64,000 nucleotides of DNA from Hordeum vulgare subsp. vulgare (GCF_904849725.1 NC_058524.1:349801823-349865822), one strand, 5' to 3'; positions 11,291 to 25,400 are shown, counted from the first letter of the stretch. The notes: generated from the sequence alone by a model not told the origin. A program made the numbers and translations.

Positions 11291-12692
11291 AAAAATGCAC
11301 TTTAACCTAACCTGCACCTACAACGCCAAATAGGATTTGCCGCTGGCTGGAGTAGGGGCGGTCAACACATTGTGCATTCGTTCCCAAGCTAAAGGGCGCC
11401 AGCGGGGTGGCTCGAGGCATGGCGATGCGCGCACGACGCCGATGAGCTGCATGGCCACGGCAAAGGGAGGGGCTTGCCGTATCCGTATGGTTTCGAGGTC
11501 AGGAAGGTGGCCGTTTCCATGGCAGCTCCTGCTTGCAACACAGAGAAGAGAGAGAGAGATGGGTGACGTCAACAGGGAGAAATCGAAAGAAGGGAAGAAT
11601 GGGGCGCGGTGGCTAGAGATGCTCACCAGCGAGAGCTAGCTGCCGGAGGAGGAGGGCATGGGGTGTGTGGTCGAGGCGGGGTGGATGGCGCTTGATGTGT
11701 CGTGGGCGTGTGCTCTACTCTGGAGTTGTTGCTCGATTCATAGAAAACGGCGGCACATGAGGACCTCGTACTCCTCTCGAGGGGTGTGCTCGGGCAGACA
11801 AGGAAGCGGTGTTGAGCGTTGGATGGATAGGCGTGCAAGATGAGGAGGACCAGGGGTGGAGGCGCACTGCAATTGCGGTTTGAGGAGGCTGCGGTTGTTG
11901 GTCCATGGAGGAAAACGAGGAGGAAAATAGTGGATTTGGTGGGGATCCCGAGAGAAAGAGAGAGTGGTGTGGGTGGCGGTGGCTAAGGTGGGATCGGATG
12001 GATGCGACACATCTAGGTTTGTCCCGATATATATAGTAGATGGTATAAGGTGAGACTATTTGCAGCCTCTATTCACATCAAGCGGTCCAGATAAATAGGT
12101 TAGGGAGTCCAATTGAAAACAGATGATGTTTTTGGGTATTTGAGGGTTGATTCGGACACACTGGTCACAGACTAGCATTTCGGGTTTGGGGAAGCTATCG
12201 GACACGCACGAGGGTCATATGCACTGTGGAGAGACGCTAGGCATAGTATAGAAGAAAAGTGCGGGCAGCCCGGCAACAAGTTTTAATAACGAAAACGTCC
12301 GACGATTTGACCGGCTATACTACTGCTATAGTTATCTGTTGGGATATGAAACGACCTCCGAATGCGATGCAATTTGACATCTAGTCTAAATAAAATATAA
12401 TAAGACCGACTCGCCAACTTTTGACCCATTTCGCAAACGCTTATCTCCCAGTTTAGTAATAATAATATTTTAACAATGTCGCGAGCGTGTGCTTGTATGT
12501 TTGGTTTCGAAATGGTCAACGACAAGAATGCGAAGAACTAGCAACTATGAACGAATGCAAGTTTTGAAAAATAACGGCAACGGAGTGCCGACAAAATGCA
12601 ATGATACGATGATTAATGCTACAAAAAAACAAAACACACGGCGCTAACGAGATTTATCGAAGGCATCTAGAGCTTTAGTCTCAGCTCTTACA

Positions 12693-14311
12693 GCATGTCA
12701 CATCAAAAAATCTGTTTTTATGATCTAACTACTCGAGGACGGGCAAGAATTAAGCTTGGGGATGCTGATACGTCTCCATAGTATCCATAATTTTTTATTA
12801 TTACATGTTATTATATTTTCAATCTTGGATATTTTATATGCAGTTTTATATCATTTCTCGGAACTAACCTATTAACCCATTGCTCAGCGCTAGTTGTTGT
12901 TTTCTGCGTGTTTTTGACATTTCAGGAAAAAAGTACCAAGGAAGTCCAAATGCAACGTAACATTTTGATGATTTTTTATGGACAAAAATTAGACCTAGAA
13001 GCTTCGGAGGGAGACTAGAGGCCACACAGGTTGCACCAAGCCAACAGGGCACGCCCACCGGGGTTGGTCGTGCCCTGATGGCTTGGGACCACCTCCCACA
13101 ACGTCCTGGCCGAACTCCGCTTCTATAAATCCTAATATGTTGGAATAAACACCAGACATCCACCTGAAATACTTTTTCAACTCCTGCAAGTCTCTGTTCC
13201 GCCGTGATCCTATCTGGAGCCCTATTTCGGTGCCCAACCGAAGGGGGCATCAATCATGAAGGGCCTCTACATCAATCTTGCTATTGCCATGGTGATGTGT
13301 AAGTAGTCTACCGCAGACATACATGTCCATAGTTAGTACCTAGATGGCTATCTCTCTCTATGATCTTCAACACAAAGATCATTGTGATTCTCGCGGTGAT
13401 CTATCCTATGTAATATTCATTGTGGTGTGTTTGTTGGGAGACGATGAATTGTGCGCCTATGATCAGAATATTCATGAAAATATATTGAGTCTTTGTTGGT
13501 TTCTTAGATGCATGATTATTACATCTTTGTATTTGTCTCTGATCTTTTGGTTTGGTTTGTCCAACTAGATTGATTTACCTTGAGCTGGAATGATGCGTTC
13601 TAATGGGTTCAATCTTGTGGCGCTCAATCCGAGTGACTGAAGGGGACATGACATGCATTTTTATTCTTTCCGTTAAGGATAAAAAGGATCGGTTTTATTC
13701 ATACTAGTTGAGTTTACTTTGTCTACATGATGTCATCTTCTTCAAGCATTACTCTGTTTTTACTTAATACTCTAGATGCATGCTGGATAGCAGCTGATGG
13801 GTGGAGTAATAGTAGTAGATGTAGACAAGAGTTGGTATACTTGCTTTTGGACGTGATGCCTATGTATGTGATCATTGTCGTGAATAAAATATTTCGTAAC
13901 TATGTGCTTTTCTATCAATTACCCAACGGTAACTTGTTTATCCACCATATACTTTCTTTGAGATAGAAGCCTCTAGCAAAAATTATGCCGCTGGTCTTCA
14001 TAAATCATAGTACAAAAACACCAAAAAAATTACTGCCATTTACTTTCTGCTATTTTATTTTATATTTATGTTATCTATGTATCACTAATTATTGCTTGCA
14101 AGTAACGAGTTCAAGGGGATTGACAACCCTCTTACCCGCGTTGGGTGCAAGTGTGTGCTCTTTTGTGTGTAGGCATTTAAGACGGGATTTTTTGTGGTTT
14201 TCCTATTGGTTTTATAACCTTAGTTCTGATTAAGGGAAATTCTTATCTCTAATCTGCTGCATCTCCTCTCCTCTTCAGGGAAAAGCCCAACACAATTTAC
14301 AAGTAGCAAGC
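12693..14311 (+). mobile_element. Gypsy 3' end: polypurine tract and LTR
   Basis: A short internal remnant (12693-12768) ends in the purine-rich AAGCTTGGGGATGC, followed at 12769 by TGATACGTCTCC, the LTR start shared with the element at 57901 though the two LTRs then diverge. The LTR runs to about 14311 (...AAGTAGCA), with no complete second LTR or coding domain nearby. The rest of the element was probably lost when LTR B came to lie next to it. The 3' limit is approximate. Confidence 0.55.
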
Positions 14312-14731
14312 CTTAAGGACTTGGCTGAAGTACTGGAAAGGTATCATAAAGCCATACATGTTAGTACTTGTTATTGTTTAAGTGAGACTGGTTGTGAGGG
14401 GTCTAAAATTAAGTACATTAGAAGTAACCGCCTTGTAGAATGGTCAGGAAGCCTAGCGGGTCCAGTTCGTCAAACTCACCCCTTGGAGAGATCCAGTCTG
14501 GCAGTTATGTGATATAGACCATGAATTATTATTGAGGTGTTTTGGTTTATGAGTTGCGGTCCTTAAAACTTTCCACTTTTCATATTTTGCTAGCCTCTAT
14601 GGTACAGTGCATTGCCCACTCCCACATTGAGACATGGAGAAAATTTCGTTGGTGCATCCAATCCCATGGAACGATACACTCTCTTATCCATAAACCTAAT
14701 TATATCTTTTCAAAACAGCCACCATACCTAT
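14312..14731. other. retroelement-derived fragment, family not assigned
   Basis: No convincing gene. The stretch 14585-14731 looks like part of a common Triticeae LTR, recalled from memory only. It is cut by the Copia LTR that starts at 14732. Confidence 0.35.
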
Positions 14732-16207
14732 TGAAAGCACAACTTCTCCCTTAGGTGGTTTTGGTAATTAGTAACAACATATGTGCATTGAATGAATGAT
14801 TCTATCTAGTATATTTCAGAAAAGTTTAAAGATGCATTGGCCAAGATTCAAGGAAAATCTATTGGCAACATGCTTCAAGACTCTGCATTTTATATTTTGT
14901 GCGAAATCACATTTGAGACCACAGGAAAGCCAATACTATTAAAAGTGGATGAGGTGACTATAATGATCTGGTTGCTCAAGTGCTTAGAGAAGACACAAAA
15001 AATACTCATGAAATTATCCCACAAATCTTGTGTCAAAATCCAGAAAGTCCAAAATTCGGTGCCACAAACTTTCCATTCGGCCGTACCGAGTTCTCCACCA
15101 AACAGATCCTATGCTAGACCCTAGCATCTTGGTGCCATGAATATTCCTTTCAGTTTTCCACTAAATCAGTGACCAACTTTGTGGTTAGCTATTTTCAACA
15201 ATCGGAATTTCCAATTTTTAGAAATCGGTCTCACCGAGATTTGGAAACAGCCTAGGACACCCATATCTTTACCATCGAGATTTGTATATCGGTCTCACCG
15301 AAAACACAAAAGTTGCTACATTATGCACTAGTCGGTGCCACTGAGCTTTACTTTGGTTTCACCGAGTTGGGCAATAATGTTGTAACGGTTGGATTTTTGG
15401 AGGTGCCTATATATACCATCCACCATCTCTTATTCACACATGAAGCATTGAGACCACACATACACTTGCCATATCCATTTTTCTGAGAGGGAGCCACCTA
15501 CTCATGTGGTGAGATCAAGATATTCCAATCCTATAATTTGAATCTTTCTTTCTAGCCTCCCCAAGTTGCTTTCCACCCAATCAATCTCTTCTACCCATGC
15601 CACATCTGTGAGAGAGTGATTGAGTGTTAAGGAGACTATCTTTGAACCACAAGAGCAAGGAGTTCATCGTACTACCACATCTATTACCTTCTGGAGGGTG
15701 GTGTCTCCTAGATTGGTTAGGTGTCGCTTGGGAGCCTCCTACTGCCTGTTAGTTGAACCAAGAAGTTTGTGAGGGTAAGGAGATCGCCTACTTCTTGAAG
15801 ATCTACCATGAGTGAGGCTAGTCCTTCGTGGAAGTAAGCCATGATGGAATAGACAAGGTTTCTTCTCCGTGGACCCTTCGTTGGTTGAGCCCTCCGTTGA
15901 CTCTCCCGGCCGTTACCCACTCTGGGTTGAAGTCTCCATCAATGTGGACATGCGATAGCACCACCTATCGGAACCATGCCAAAAATCATCATGTGAATCT
16001 TTCTGTTTGATCTTCCTATCCCTACCCTCTATTTGCATGTGCATGTCTTTACTTTCCACTGTTCTACTCTTAGACTTGCATGTGTAGAGTGTGCTTGACT
16101 TGAAACAATTGCTAAAACATGCCCACAACTAAAATTGGTAAAAGGCTAAGTTTTTATTTGCTCAAGTAGTCTAATCACCCCCTCTAGAGATACTTCGGAT
16201 CCTACAA
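14732..16207 (+). mobile_element. 5' LTR of a non-autonomous Ty1/Copia element
   Basis: The 1476-bp LTR begins TGAAAGCAC and ends TCCTACA. It is followed two bases later by a Met-tRNA-type primer site. It carries a TATA box CCTATATATACC at 15407-15418 and upstream TCGGTCTCACCGA-type motifs. The same family supplies the solo LTRs at 3119-4592 and 53921-55376. No matching 3' LTR is present, so the element is truncated, near 29704. Confidence 0.9.
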
Positions 16208-16209
16208 GT

Positions 16210-16221
16210 GGTATTAGAGCT
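16210..16221 (+). other. primer-binding site (initiator Met tRNA type)
   Basis: TGGTATTAGAGC starts two bases after the LTR end. It differs by one base from the canonical TGGTATCAGAGC complementary to the 3' end of initiator methionine tRNA, the usual primer of Ty1/Copia elements. Confidence 0.85.
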
Positions 16222-16258
16222 TTGTCTCCGTTGCATTAGTTTCACAACCTAGGTGTGT

Positions 16259-17270
16259 ATGGCGTCTAGTGAGGGAAATTACCATCGTAGAGCTCCATAT
16301 TTTGATGCTACAAACTTTGATAGTTGGAAGCATAAGATTATAAATGCATATTCTTTGTCATAACCCTGCCGTTTGGGTTGTTGTTCGTGTTGGTTTGCAA
16401 GGTGAATTCTTTGGTAATGGAAGGGAACTAGGGCGTGAAGTGATCACAGAAGAATTGAAGATGTTGCAATACAATGCTCAAGTATGCGACATTCTGTTCA
16501 AGTGCTTATGCCCCGAAGTGTTCAAAAAGATTAGCCGTCTTGAGAATACGAAGAAAATTTGGGTCACTTTTCTTCATATGCACGAAGGAATCGAATCCGT
16601 CACGGAATTTAAGTTGGATGTGCTAGAAAGTCAGCTTGACAAGTTCAAGATGAAGGATGGTGAAGGAGTCGCTGATATGTACTCTAGGTTTGGTCTCGTC
16701 ACATATGAGATTGTCGACTTAGGAAGCAAAGAGATGACCGACAAATTCATCATCAAGAACAGCTTTAGAGCCTTGGATGGAAAGTACGACACAATGGCAC
16801 ATTGATCCAAATGATGCCAAACTACAAAGATCTCAAGCCAACGGAAGTCATTGGAAGGATTGTTGCTCATGAAATGTCACTCAAGGACAAAGAAGAGCTT
16901 CATAACAAGTCAAGCGGTTCTTACAAAGATTCAAGCGATACTCCTACTACTTCGAATGATAACCTTATCACAAATGAAGAGAAAATCCTGATGGTCAAGA
17001 AATTCAACAAGTTCTACAAGAGTAGAGGAAAATAGATAAGCTCCAATTCAAGATACAAAGAGAAGCGTTCATCTAGTCGTGATCGAAACTGCTACAATTG
17101 TGGAAGGCCCTGACACTACTCCAATGAGTACTCTCCCCCCACAAAATAATAGAAGAGTCAACTAGAAGATGAAGCTCAAGGGATGAGTCACCTCGAAGAG
17201 AGAGAAGGAGTAGAGAAGATCGTTATGAACAAAGACCGTCCGAGAGAAGCAAGGAATCAGAGAAGAAGCA
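16259..17270 (+). pseudogene. gag: Copia gag, first part (interrupted)
   Basis: Gag packages element RNA into virus-like particles. An ATG at 16259 opens MASSEGNYHRRAPYFDATNF, and the frame stops at about 16361. Gag continues in another frame with ISRLENTKKIWVTFLHMHEG and LESQLDKFKMKDGEGVADMY, typical of the UBN2-type gag domain of Copia elements. Another frameshift near 16795 leads to MPNYKDLKPTEVIGRIVAHEM. A CCHC zinc knuckle follows at 17090-17131, but it holds an in-frame TGA and its last cysteine is tyrosine. At 17271 the Sukkula-like element interrupts it. The gene was probably decaying independently of that insertion. Confidence 0.85.
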
Positions 17271-19354
17271 TGTAACGCCCAAGATGCGATCCTATCCCTA
17301 TTTTGGCACGAGGCACTTAACAGGGATAGAAGCACATCTTGTCACTTCACAAGAATGGATATCGCTACAAGTACTTGTGTAGAAGAGATAAGTATATGGA
17401 ATTGTCCTACACACTCCACACGCTACAACTTGAACACATCAATACAACAATACTTTCAAACACCATGTAGAAGAGCAGGGTCCGAGTAGGAATGAAATCA
17501 AACGATAAAAGAAAAATTTCCATCCTTTCTTTCCCAGGTTGCCGACCTGGAACCCATCCTATGATCGATGAAGAAGAAGAAGAAACTCCAAATAGAACAA
17601 TCATCGCGCTCACGTCAAAGTGTCGCTTTACCTCTACCTTCAATTGTTGTTGTAGTAATCTGTGAGCCACATGGACTCAGCAATCTCATTTCCAAAGGTA
17701 TCAAGACTAGCAAAACTTAATGGGTGAGGTATGGATAAGTGGAGAGGCTGCAACAAGAAACTAAGCATTTATTCGAGTGGCTAACTTACGAGTACAAGAA
17801 TTAAAGGGGTGATCTACGCTTAAACAGATGTGAACTAATAATGATCTCGAAGTGATCCTGAACACCTACTTATGTCAGACATAACCCCATCCTGTCCTCT
17901 TCCGGATGCAGAACTCACGACAAAAGACAGTCACACTTACACACAGTTGGCATATTTTAATTAAATTTACTTCATGTTTGCTATGATCGGGTGTTAAACA
18001 AAGTTTCCAAGTTGCCACATAACCGCGGGCACGGCTCATAGAAAGATTTTACCCTCCACGTGTGCTCCAACTAGTCCATCACAAACTACCACAAGTTCTG
18101 TCGAAAACTTCAACCACGGAAAAACTCGTGATCTCCTTGGGTTCTTGATGGAAAATCTCAACCTCAAGATAGTGTTCCTGCTGGGTGGGGCTCCGACGGC
18201 TGCTTCTGTAATTGAACGAAGGTGGCTTGCATTCCTGCTGCAGAGAGGGAGAGAGACATGAGAGCACGAGAGGAAGTAGGAAATAAGAAAGGGCATGGCG
18301 AGAGCACGGACCCATACTGGTCGCCTGCGGCGCACGAACTGTGGTGTGAGGTGGCGAGGAGAGGAGCGCCAAGCAGGTCAGGGGTGATAGGGCACCTGGT
18401 CGCGGCGCAAGGCCTCAAAGCAGAGGCGCCATGGTCATTCATGTCAATAGCGAGAGAGGGAGAGAGGTGAGGGACACAGAAGAAAGTGGTGAGAGCAGGA
18501 GGAGAAGGTTGATGAGGCGTGACATGCATCACTGGGGGACTCTGCTGCTTGTGGCCGCCAGGAGGGCTTGAAATGGCAACCAGGAAACCCTTGACAGTGG
18601 CTGGATGCAGAAGACGCTGGCGTGCAATGGGATGGATGGACGGGACATCTCTCCTAGAAATTAGGGTTGGGCTGCTATATATAGGTCGGATGGCTAGATT
18701 AGAGCTAAAAGCGGCCCTTCAATTAGATCAGATGGTCCGGATAAATAGGTTAGGGAGTCCAATTTAAAAACTAATGATGGTTTGGGGTATCACGGGGTTG
18801 ATCCGGACCCACTGGTCATGGATTGGCGATTCGTGGCCGGGTAAGTTTTTGGACTAGGTTGCGCGTAGGTTGGTGCACTGTGCACAGGGGCTAGGCAAAG
18901 ATGAGAGGGGAAAACGGGCAGCCCGACATTAGAGTTTTAAAACCAAAATTTTGTCATAATTTGACAGGCTATAGTGCCGCTACAGGTTAACGAGTCAGGT
19001 GTCAAACGGACTCTGATTGCGATGAAATTTGGCACGCTGCCTACCTACACTGAAACAAGACGACACACCAACTTTCAACCCAATCCGAGAGAGTCTTATA
19101 CACACTTAAAAACAATATATAGTGATGCCACGGGCGCGTGCTTTTGTGATTGGTCTCGAAACAACCAACAACAAAAACATAGAGAACCGGCACCTAACAA
19201 CGGATGCAAGTTTTGAAAATATGACTGCAATGAAGTGCCTATGCGGTGTGAATGATGCACATGATGCGATGATGAATGTGATACCCAAATAAATCACACA
19301 ACAAAAATGGAATAAAAGACGAATCTTTTGGAGCGTCGGTTCTGGGATGTTACA
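17271..19354 (-). mobile_element. 3' LTR of the LARD, internally deleted
   Basis: This LTR is 2084 bp against 4625 bp for its partner. Homology is continuous to about 18172 and resumes at about 18180, skipping roughly 2.5 kb that corresponds to 23362-25880 in the right LTR. The first 62 bases differ at 10 positions between the two LTRs, so the copies are old or have a mosaic history. Confidence 0.8.
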
Positions 19355-22300
19355 ACTCTACTCCGCTAACAAAAGATCTCGACCTGAGATATTAGACTGA
19401 AAGGGGGAAGTGGATGAGATAATGAACAGGTAAAAACTTACTTGCTTGTTTTACAAACGAGCGAATGCAATGAATCTTGGAGGTTGCCATGAAAAAATAC
19501 ATGAGGACCGCGAGAATTCAAACAAAATTTCGGCAGCACATCCATAGGAAATAGTGGCAAAATTTGACAAATGGAAAGAACCTGAGAGAACACAACACTC
19601 CGACTAAATGGATAAGCAATGAAAGAACATGATCTTGATAAGACGAGATGATTGATTCAAAGAGAGAAACATCACAACGCCTCTTAAACAAAAGAATAGG
19701 AACTAGATCACTAGAAAGGAAAGAATGGATAAGAAAATGACTACTTCTACCACAACTGAATTTGACAAGCATCGTTACAAGAATAATAGAGCGACGTTGT
19801 TGGAAAATCAACAATGAAAAGAACAAGCTTGTTGTGGACTTATGAAAACCATCTCAAATAATGAGGTGACAACCGACCACTAACGGAAACAAGGATTGCT
19901 TGGGACCAACAAGAGATGCAAAACTTATTTCACAAATAGGATACATTGAGAACATGGATCAACGATAACCACCATAATAGAAACAATCCCTAGGAAAAGC
20001 TTTAGGTGAAATCCATTTCAAGATACTACAATGAAGAAATCATGGGTTTAAAATATCTCATGAATGAATGAATCAGTGTGTTTAAATATCTCAATCTTGA
20101 AACAAATTCTCTTAGAGACTCCTCATAATCAAGAATGCTATAACACCACCTAAAAGGACAATGGAGGGAGAATTGCACTTTGAAATGAAAGAGAAAGAAC
20201 ACTTGAGGTTCTCCAACAAGAATCTTGAAGAACACCTTGAGAATGATTTACATCCTTGAAGAACCACCATGAAGAGCCTGCAGGACAAGATAATAATAAA
20301 ATGAAATGAAGGTTGAAAATAATAGATTGTGGACTTGCAAAAATTTCGATGGAACTTCGTGAAGTGACACTTGACAAATGCATGGAACTTTGTAAAAGAA
20401 AAGATAAGAACACTTGGGATAAAGAGTTAGATATCATGAACAACTCTGGAAGAAAGATTGAAATCACTTTGATCAAAGAAGAATAAGAACTATGTTATGC
20501 TTATCCTTCATCAGGTTAAATTGATGAAAAATTTAGCATACCACTTATTCTTCTTGAAACATTGGAGATGGAGAGAACAAACTTGAACAAGTCTTCAATG
20601 AAACACCGGTAAGAATTGAAACGAATGAGAAAACTTGAATGAATTAAGATACAAGAGAGCGAATAGATCATGATCCGCCTAATAAACAACTTGAACAAGG
20701 CACGGGAATAATTAAGAGACGAATGAAGAGACACAATTGAGAAGAATTTGAGAACGAAAGCTAAAAGTTGAGAACGAAGAAATCTTCTGAAATGATGGCC
20801 TTGAAATGCAGCAGATAGATATGGAAGGAATTTCTCACAATTGAAAAAAAATGAGAGAGATCACGAAGCTGAGACAACAAATCTTCAAAAGAATGGACAA
20901 AGATTTAAGAGGAACACTTCTTCGGTCTTCTAAGCTGAGAATATGAGAAGGAACACCACCAAAATTAATGACACACTCCAGTACAAAGGATAAGGAAAAG
21001 TTGAGCCAACGAAGAAAATATTTGAAAACGATCTTTGAGAAGTAATAAGACTGAAGGACTTCATTCTTACGTCACATTTTAAAGAATCAAGATCTCTGGA
21101 AAAGATTAAAAGAGTGAGGTAAGATCCAGGAAAACCCGTGGGTTATGGGCCGACTCAAAAGAAAACACCATTGAAAAGATTGCTTAGAAGATAGATGGCA
21201 CCGGTATGAATTAAAATAGATGAGGTGAGACCCTCGAAATAATTTAGGAGGATATGAATGGAGAAGAAAGTCTTTTGTGATATCTTCAGCACTCCGGATA
21301 GAATAGAGAGGGATGAATAAATAAGAGAGGTTTGGATAAGAATTTTCAACACGGGAAAGCATTTAGCGAATGAAAAGATATGATGAACACAGAAAGATTG
21401 AATTGAATTCACCAAAGAAGAAAACAAAAACGAAGAATGAAGAACTGATGAACTCGAAAATCCTGAGAATCTTCACAAAGAATCCCCAGATACATTACGA
21501 ACGAAGAGATAGCTGAAGGATAACTAAAAAGAAAGGCATTTGGATGAAAATTTAATAGTTGAACCAAAAGGGCGGGAGGGCGGGGAAAAACAAAAGACAA
21601 CTTGGGACAAATGAGATGAACTCCGGAAAGAAATAAGAGGATTGATCTTGCAAATATTGGAGAAGATTGAATTAACTTGAAGAGAAGCACGCCGGATCGA
21701 AAGAATTGACATGACAACTCTGGTTTAAAAAGAATTGATAAGACAATTTGATTGAGCAAAAGAATTAATTAGCACTGACATGGAAATATGAGAACACCAC
21801 TAAAAAAAGATATGAAATCACCACTTGACATCAAAGAAACCGGAATTACAATACTCTAATAAAACAAAAGATGAGGCTTACAAAACAAGGCGGAAACAAA
21901 TATACGACAGAGATTTCGCTCGATATTTTTGTGGTAAGGTTCGCACGGGCTCGATCGTACATTGGATTGTCATATTGAAATGATGCCCGAATACGCTCCC
22001 TAGGCGTGGAGAACTACAAGGCTTGATGGAGCATATCTGACAATACATATTGAGATTGTCTATTGTAAGAAAGACCGAGTATTGAAGCACTTTCGAAAAT
22101 CCCCCGTCTTGATATACTAAGGAAACTGAACAATAGCAATGTGTCAAGAACTCTTTGTAGCTCAACTCCCCGGAAGAAATCAAGTTAGACAGGAGGCACC
22201 AAGCCAGAATTCCATCACATTGACATTATAGAGGCTCCAAAATACCCGTGTGATCCTAAAAAAATTGCATGAGAAAAGGATTAGAACTAAAATTCTTACG

Positions 22301-22451
22301 TCAAGATTTCTCACTAGAGCATAGAAGAGGAGTAAAAAGAGTCCTACTATCCGATATATAACTAGACTCAAAGTAGTTTTTCACTAGACTCGACTCGACC
22401 AAGTTCGATCAATCAAGTGGCTCCTAGGTCGGTACTGCTCTGATACCAACT
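19355..22451 (-). other. non-coding internal domain of the LARD
   Basis: About 3.1 kb between the LTRs. The plus strand is purine-rich with many AAGAA/GAAGA tracts, so long minus-strand frames such as 21409-21759 are low-complexity F/S/L-rich and lack any gag, protease, RT or integrase motif. Just inside the 3' LTR the minus strand has GCGGAGTAGAGT, a candidate polypurine tract. Confidence 0.7.
22437..22448 (-). other. primer-binding site of the LARD
   Basis: The minus strand reads TGGTATCAGAGC, three bases from the LTR end. It is a perfect match to the expected complement of the initiator Met tRNA 3' end, and it fixes the element's orientation. Confidence 0.85.
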
Positions 22452-25400
22452 TGTAACACCCAAAATGCGATCTTATCCTTGTTGTGGCAAGAGGCCCTCG
22501 ACAGGGATAGAAGTGCATCTTGTTGTTTGGCAAGAATGCATATCGTTACAAGTACATGTACAGAAGAGATGAGTATATGGAATTGGGTTACACTTTCCAC
22601 ATGGTACAACATGAACACATCAATACAACAATACATTCAAACACCATGTAGAAGAGAAAGGTACGACTACAAATGAAATCAATTGATAAAAGAACAACGT
22701 CCATCCTTTCTATGCCATGCTGCCAGCCTGGAACCCATCCTATGATCGATGAAGAAGAAGAAGAAGAAACTCCAAATAGAACAACCACCGCGCTCACGTC
22801 AAAGTGTCGCTTTACTTCTACTTTCAACTATTGTTGTAGAAATATGTGAGCCATATGGACTCAACAATCTCATTTCTAAAGGTATCAAGACTAGCAAAGC
22901 TTAATGGGTGAGGTATGGTTAAGTGGAGAGGCTCCAGCAAGCAACTAAGCATTTATTTGAGTGGATAACTTACGAATACAAGAATTAAAGAAGAGATCTA
23001 CGCACAAATGGACGTGAACTAATAATTATCTTGAAGTGATCCTGAACACCTACTTAGATCAGACATAACCCCACCATGTCTTGTTCCGGATGCATAACTC
23101 ACAAGAAGAGACAGTCATGGTTACACGCATAGTTGGAATATTTTAATTAAGTTTACTTCAAGTTTGCGATGACCAGGTGTTAAACAAAGTTTCCAAGTTG
23201 CCACATAACCGAGGGCATGGCTCTCAGAAAGATTTTACCCTGCAGGGGTGCTCCAACTAGTCCATCACAAACTACCACAAGCTTCGTTGAAAACCTCGAC
23301 CACGAAAATGCCCGTGATCTCCTCGGGTTCCTGGTGGAAAACCTCAACCTCGAGATAGCCCAAAGTATCCTCAGAATCCCTCGCGCAAGATGCTCGAGAA
23401 AGGTAAAACAAATCCAGCAAGTCCACCTAACGTGTCGACAAACCTGATAAGAGCCACATATCTCATTCTCAGTACATGATCAGATAAGCTAGTGTATGGT
23501 GGCCTGATAGAAATCACCCAAGCTGCCCTTGGTTGGCCCCGCACAGTACTCTCGGTTGGACCAATGCTCATAGGAGGAGTGGCTCGGGGGTTGATTAATT
23601 ATCCGTGGTTGCCGGCGGGTCTCTATGCTTTTTATTAGTTATTAGGCAAATGCAGTACCAATGTTGGGCCTTGCCGGAAGAGTTTTATCCCAAAACAAAA
23701 ACCAAGGGGGTCCCCATAGCAACCCCAAGCATGTTAGGAGCGTTCAATTATGGAACATAACACTGGTACACAAGTAACTAGGACGACAAAGGTGGAACAA
23801 AACACCGAGTTAGAAGGCCAAGCCTTCCGCCTTTTACCAAGTATATATAGGTGCATTAAATTAAACAACAATAATATGGTGATATAACAAGGAATCCATG
23901 TTTTCACATGGAAGCAACTGCACCTGCAACTAGCAACACTATAAAAAGGTTAGCAAGCGGTAGCATAGGCAAACAGAGGTTTGCTGGTATATGGAGGGAG
24001 TTTGAGGCTTTTCATGGCAATGTTGGGAGGCTTGACATAACAGGTGATAGGCAGTGAGACATAGCGATAGAAACGAGACAACTAGCATGGTATCTAGGGA
24101 AATGATCCTCTTTGATGTGATCCCGCTTGGAAGAAAAACGAATCCGTGAAGTAGACGAACCAACATAGTTGAACGAATCCTCACACTCCAAAGCGGTTCG
24201 GAACTCTATCGAGAAGAAACAATCCGGAAATAACAATAAACACACGATAAACACCACAATATATGCATGACATGATGCATAATCAAATATGATGCATGTC
24301 CATTTAATTATGCACGACAAGACAAAGCACAACAATTTATCACTACACATTAAATGAAGCTCAATATGCATCAAGTTCCTTATTGACGAAACACCATATT
24401 TGAATAACTTAGTTCACTCCCGTTTTGGTACATGACAATAGTAAACGTTGTTCAACATGGCAAGAGGTGAAGCACAATAAACTATATATCTAGGCATTTC
24501 ATATGGTGCCAGAAACAACATATAGCATCTCCAAAATAACCCCATATGTTAATTTCACAATTGGCCCAGATCTGAAAAATACACATTTTATATTTATTAA
24601 ACAGCAAAATAAAGTGGATCATGTGATTCTACATGTCATTTTAGTCGATTTACATGTATAAATCATTTAAACGGAGCTACGGTTTAAAAGATATGAGCAA
24701 CACAAGATGATATGCCATGAATGCAAAATGTATGCAAATAATGGCCACAAGCATGTTAAAACATGGATGAACAAGATATTATGAAACTACATGAAATTCT
24801 AGCCAAGTTTAAATAAGGCCGGAATAACAATTCCGGAAAGTCCCATATGCAAATTAAGATTCGGTACCGTTCCGCCTATAACACAATTTTAGATTTGTTA
24901 AACACCGAAATAAATGTCACCATATTATTTCACACATTTTTCAAGTCAAGGTACATATGTGGAATATTTTAGTTGGATCTACGGTTAATTAGGTATGAAT
25001 TAAACAACTTTTACATAGCATCTATCCAAATTTAATTAAATAGCAAGTTTAAACATTTTAACCATGGTCAAAAGTTGTATATTGTGATTCTACACAAAAT
25101 TCTAAGTATTGTTCATGTATAAGGTTTTTATATCCGATACACGGTTATTTTGCTATGAATTAAATCATTTAAATATGGCATCACGCAAAACAGTGCAAAC
25201 ACCAAGTTTAACTATTTTAACATGTGTGAAAGTGTAATATTCTTAATGTACACAAAATTCTGAACATCTTGCATATATAAAGTGTTTACATATGATGCAC
25301 AGTTAATTAGTTATTAGTATTTTGAAATGATGTATTTTTCTACAAATATGCATGCGCTGGAAAAGGCCAAAATCTACACATCCGAGAAAAGAAAACATGC

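Larger units (their letters stand above)
7064..12692 (-). mobile_element. Sukkula-like long LTR B (3' truncated)
   Basis: Oriented opposite to fragment A. At its left edge (7064) it begins about 405 bp inside the LTR's 3' end, at CTCAGCAATCTCATTTCC, compared with the LTR at 17271. It runs to 12692, where the LTR 5' terminus reads TGTAAGAGC on the minus strand. The region 11300-12050 is GC-rich, as in the promoter-proximal part of the other copies, and a TATATATAG tract lies at about 12031. A ~0.9 kb block at 10370-11290 has no counterpart in the related LTRs. No internal domain accompanies it. Confidence 0.7.

Noticed and set aside
19518..21759. Minus-strand F/S/L-rich frames as membrane proteins
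   Set aside because: They mirror a purine-rich plus strand in the LARD interior; hydrophobic look is compositional.
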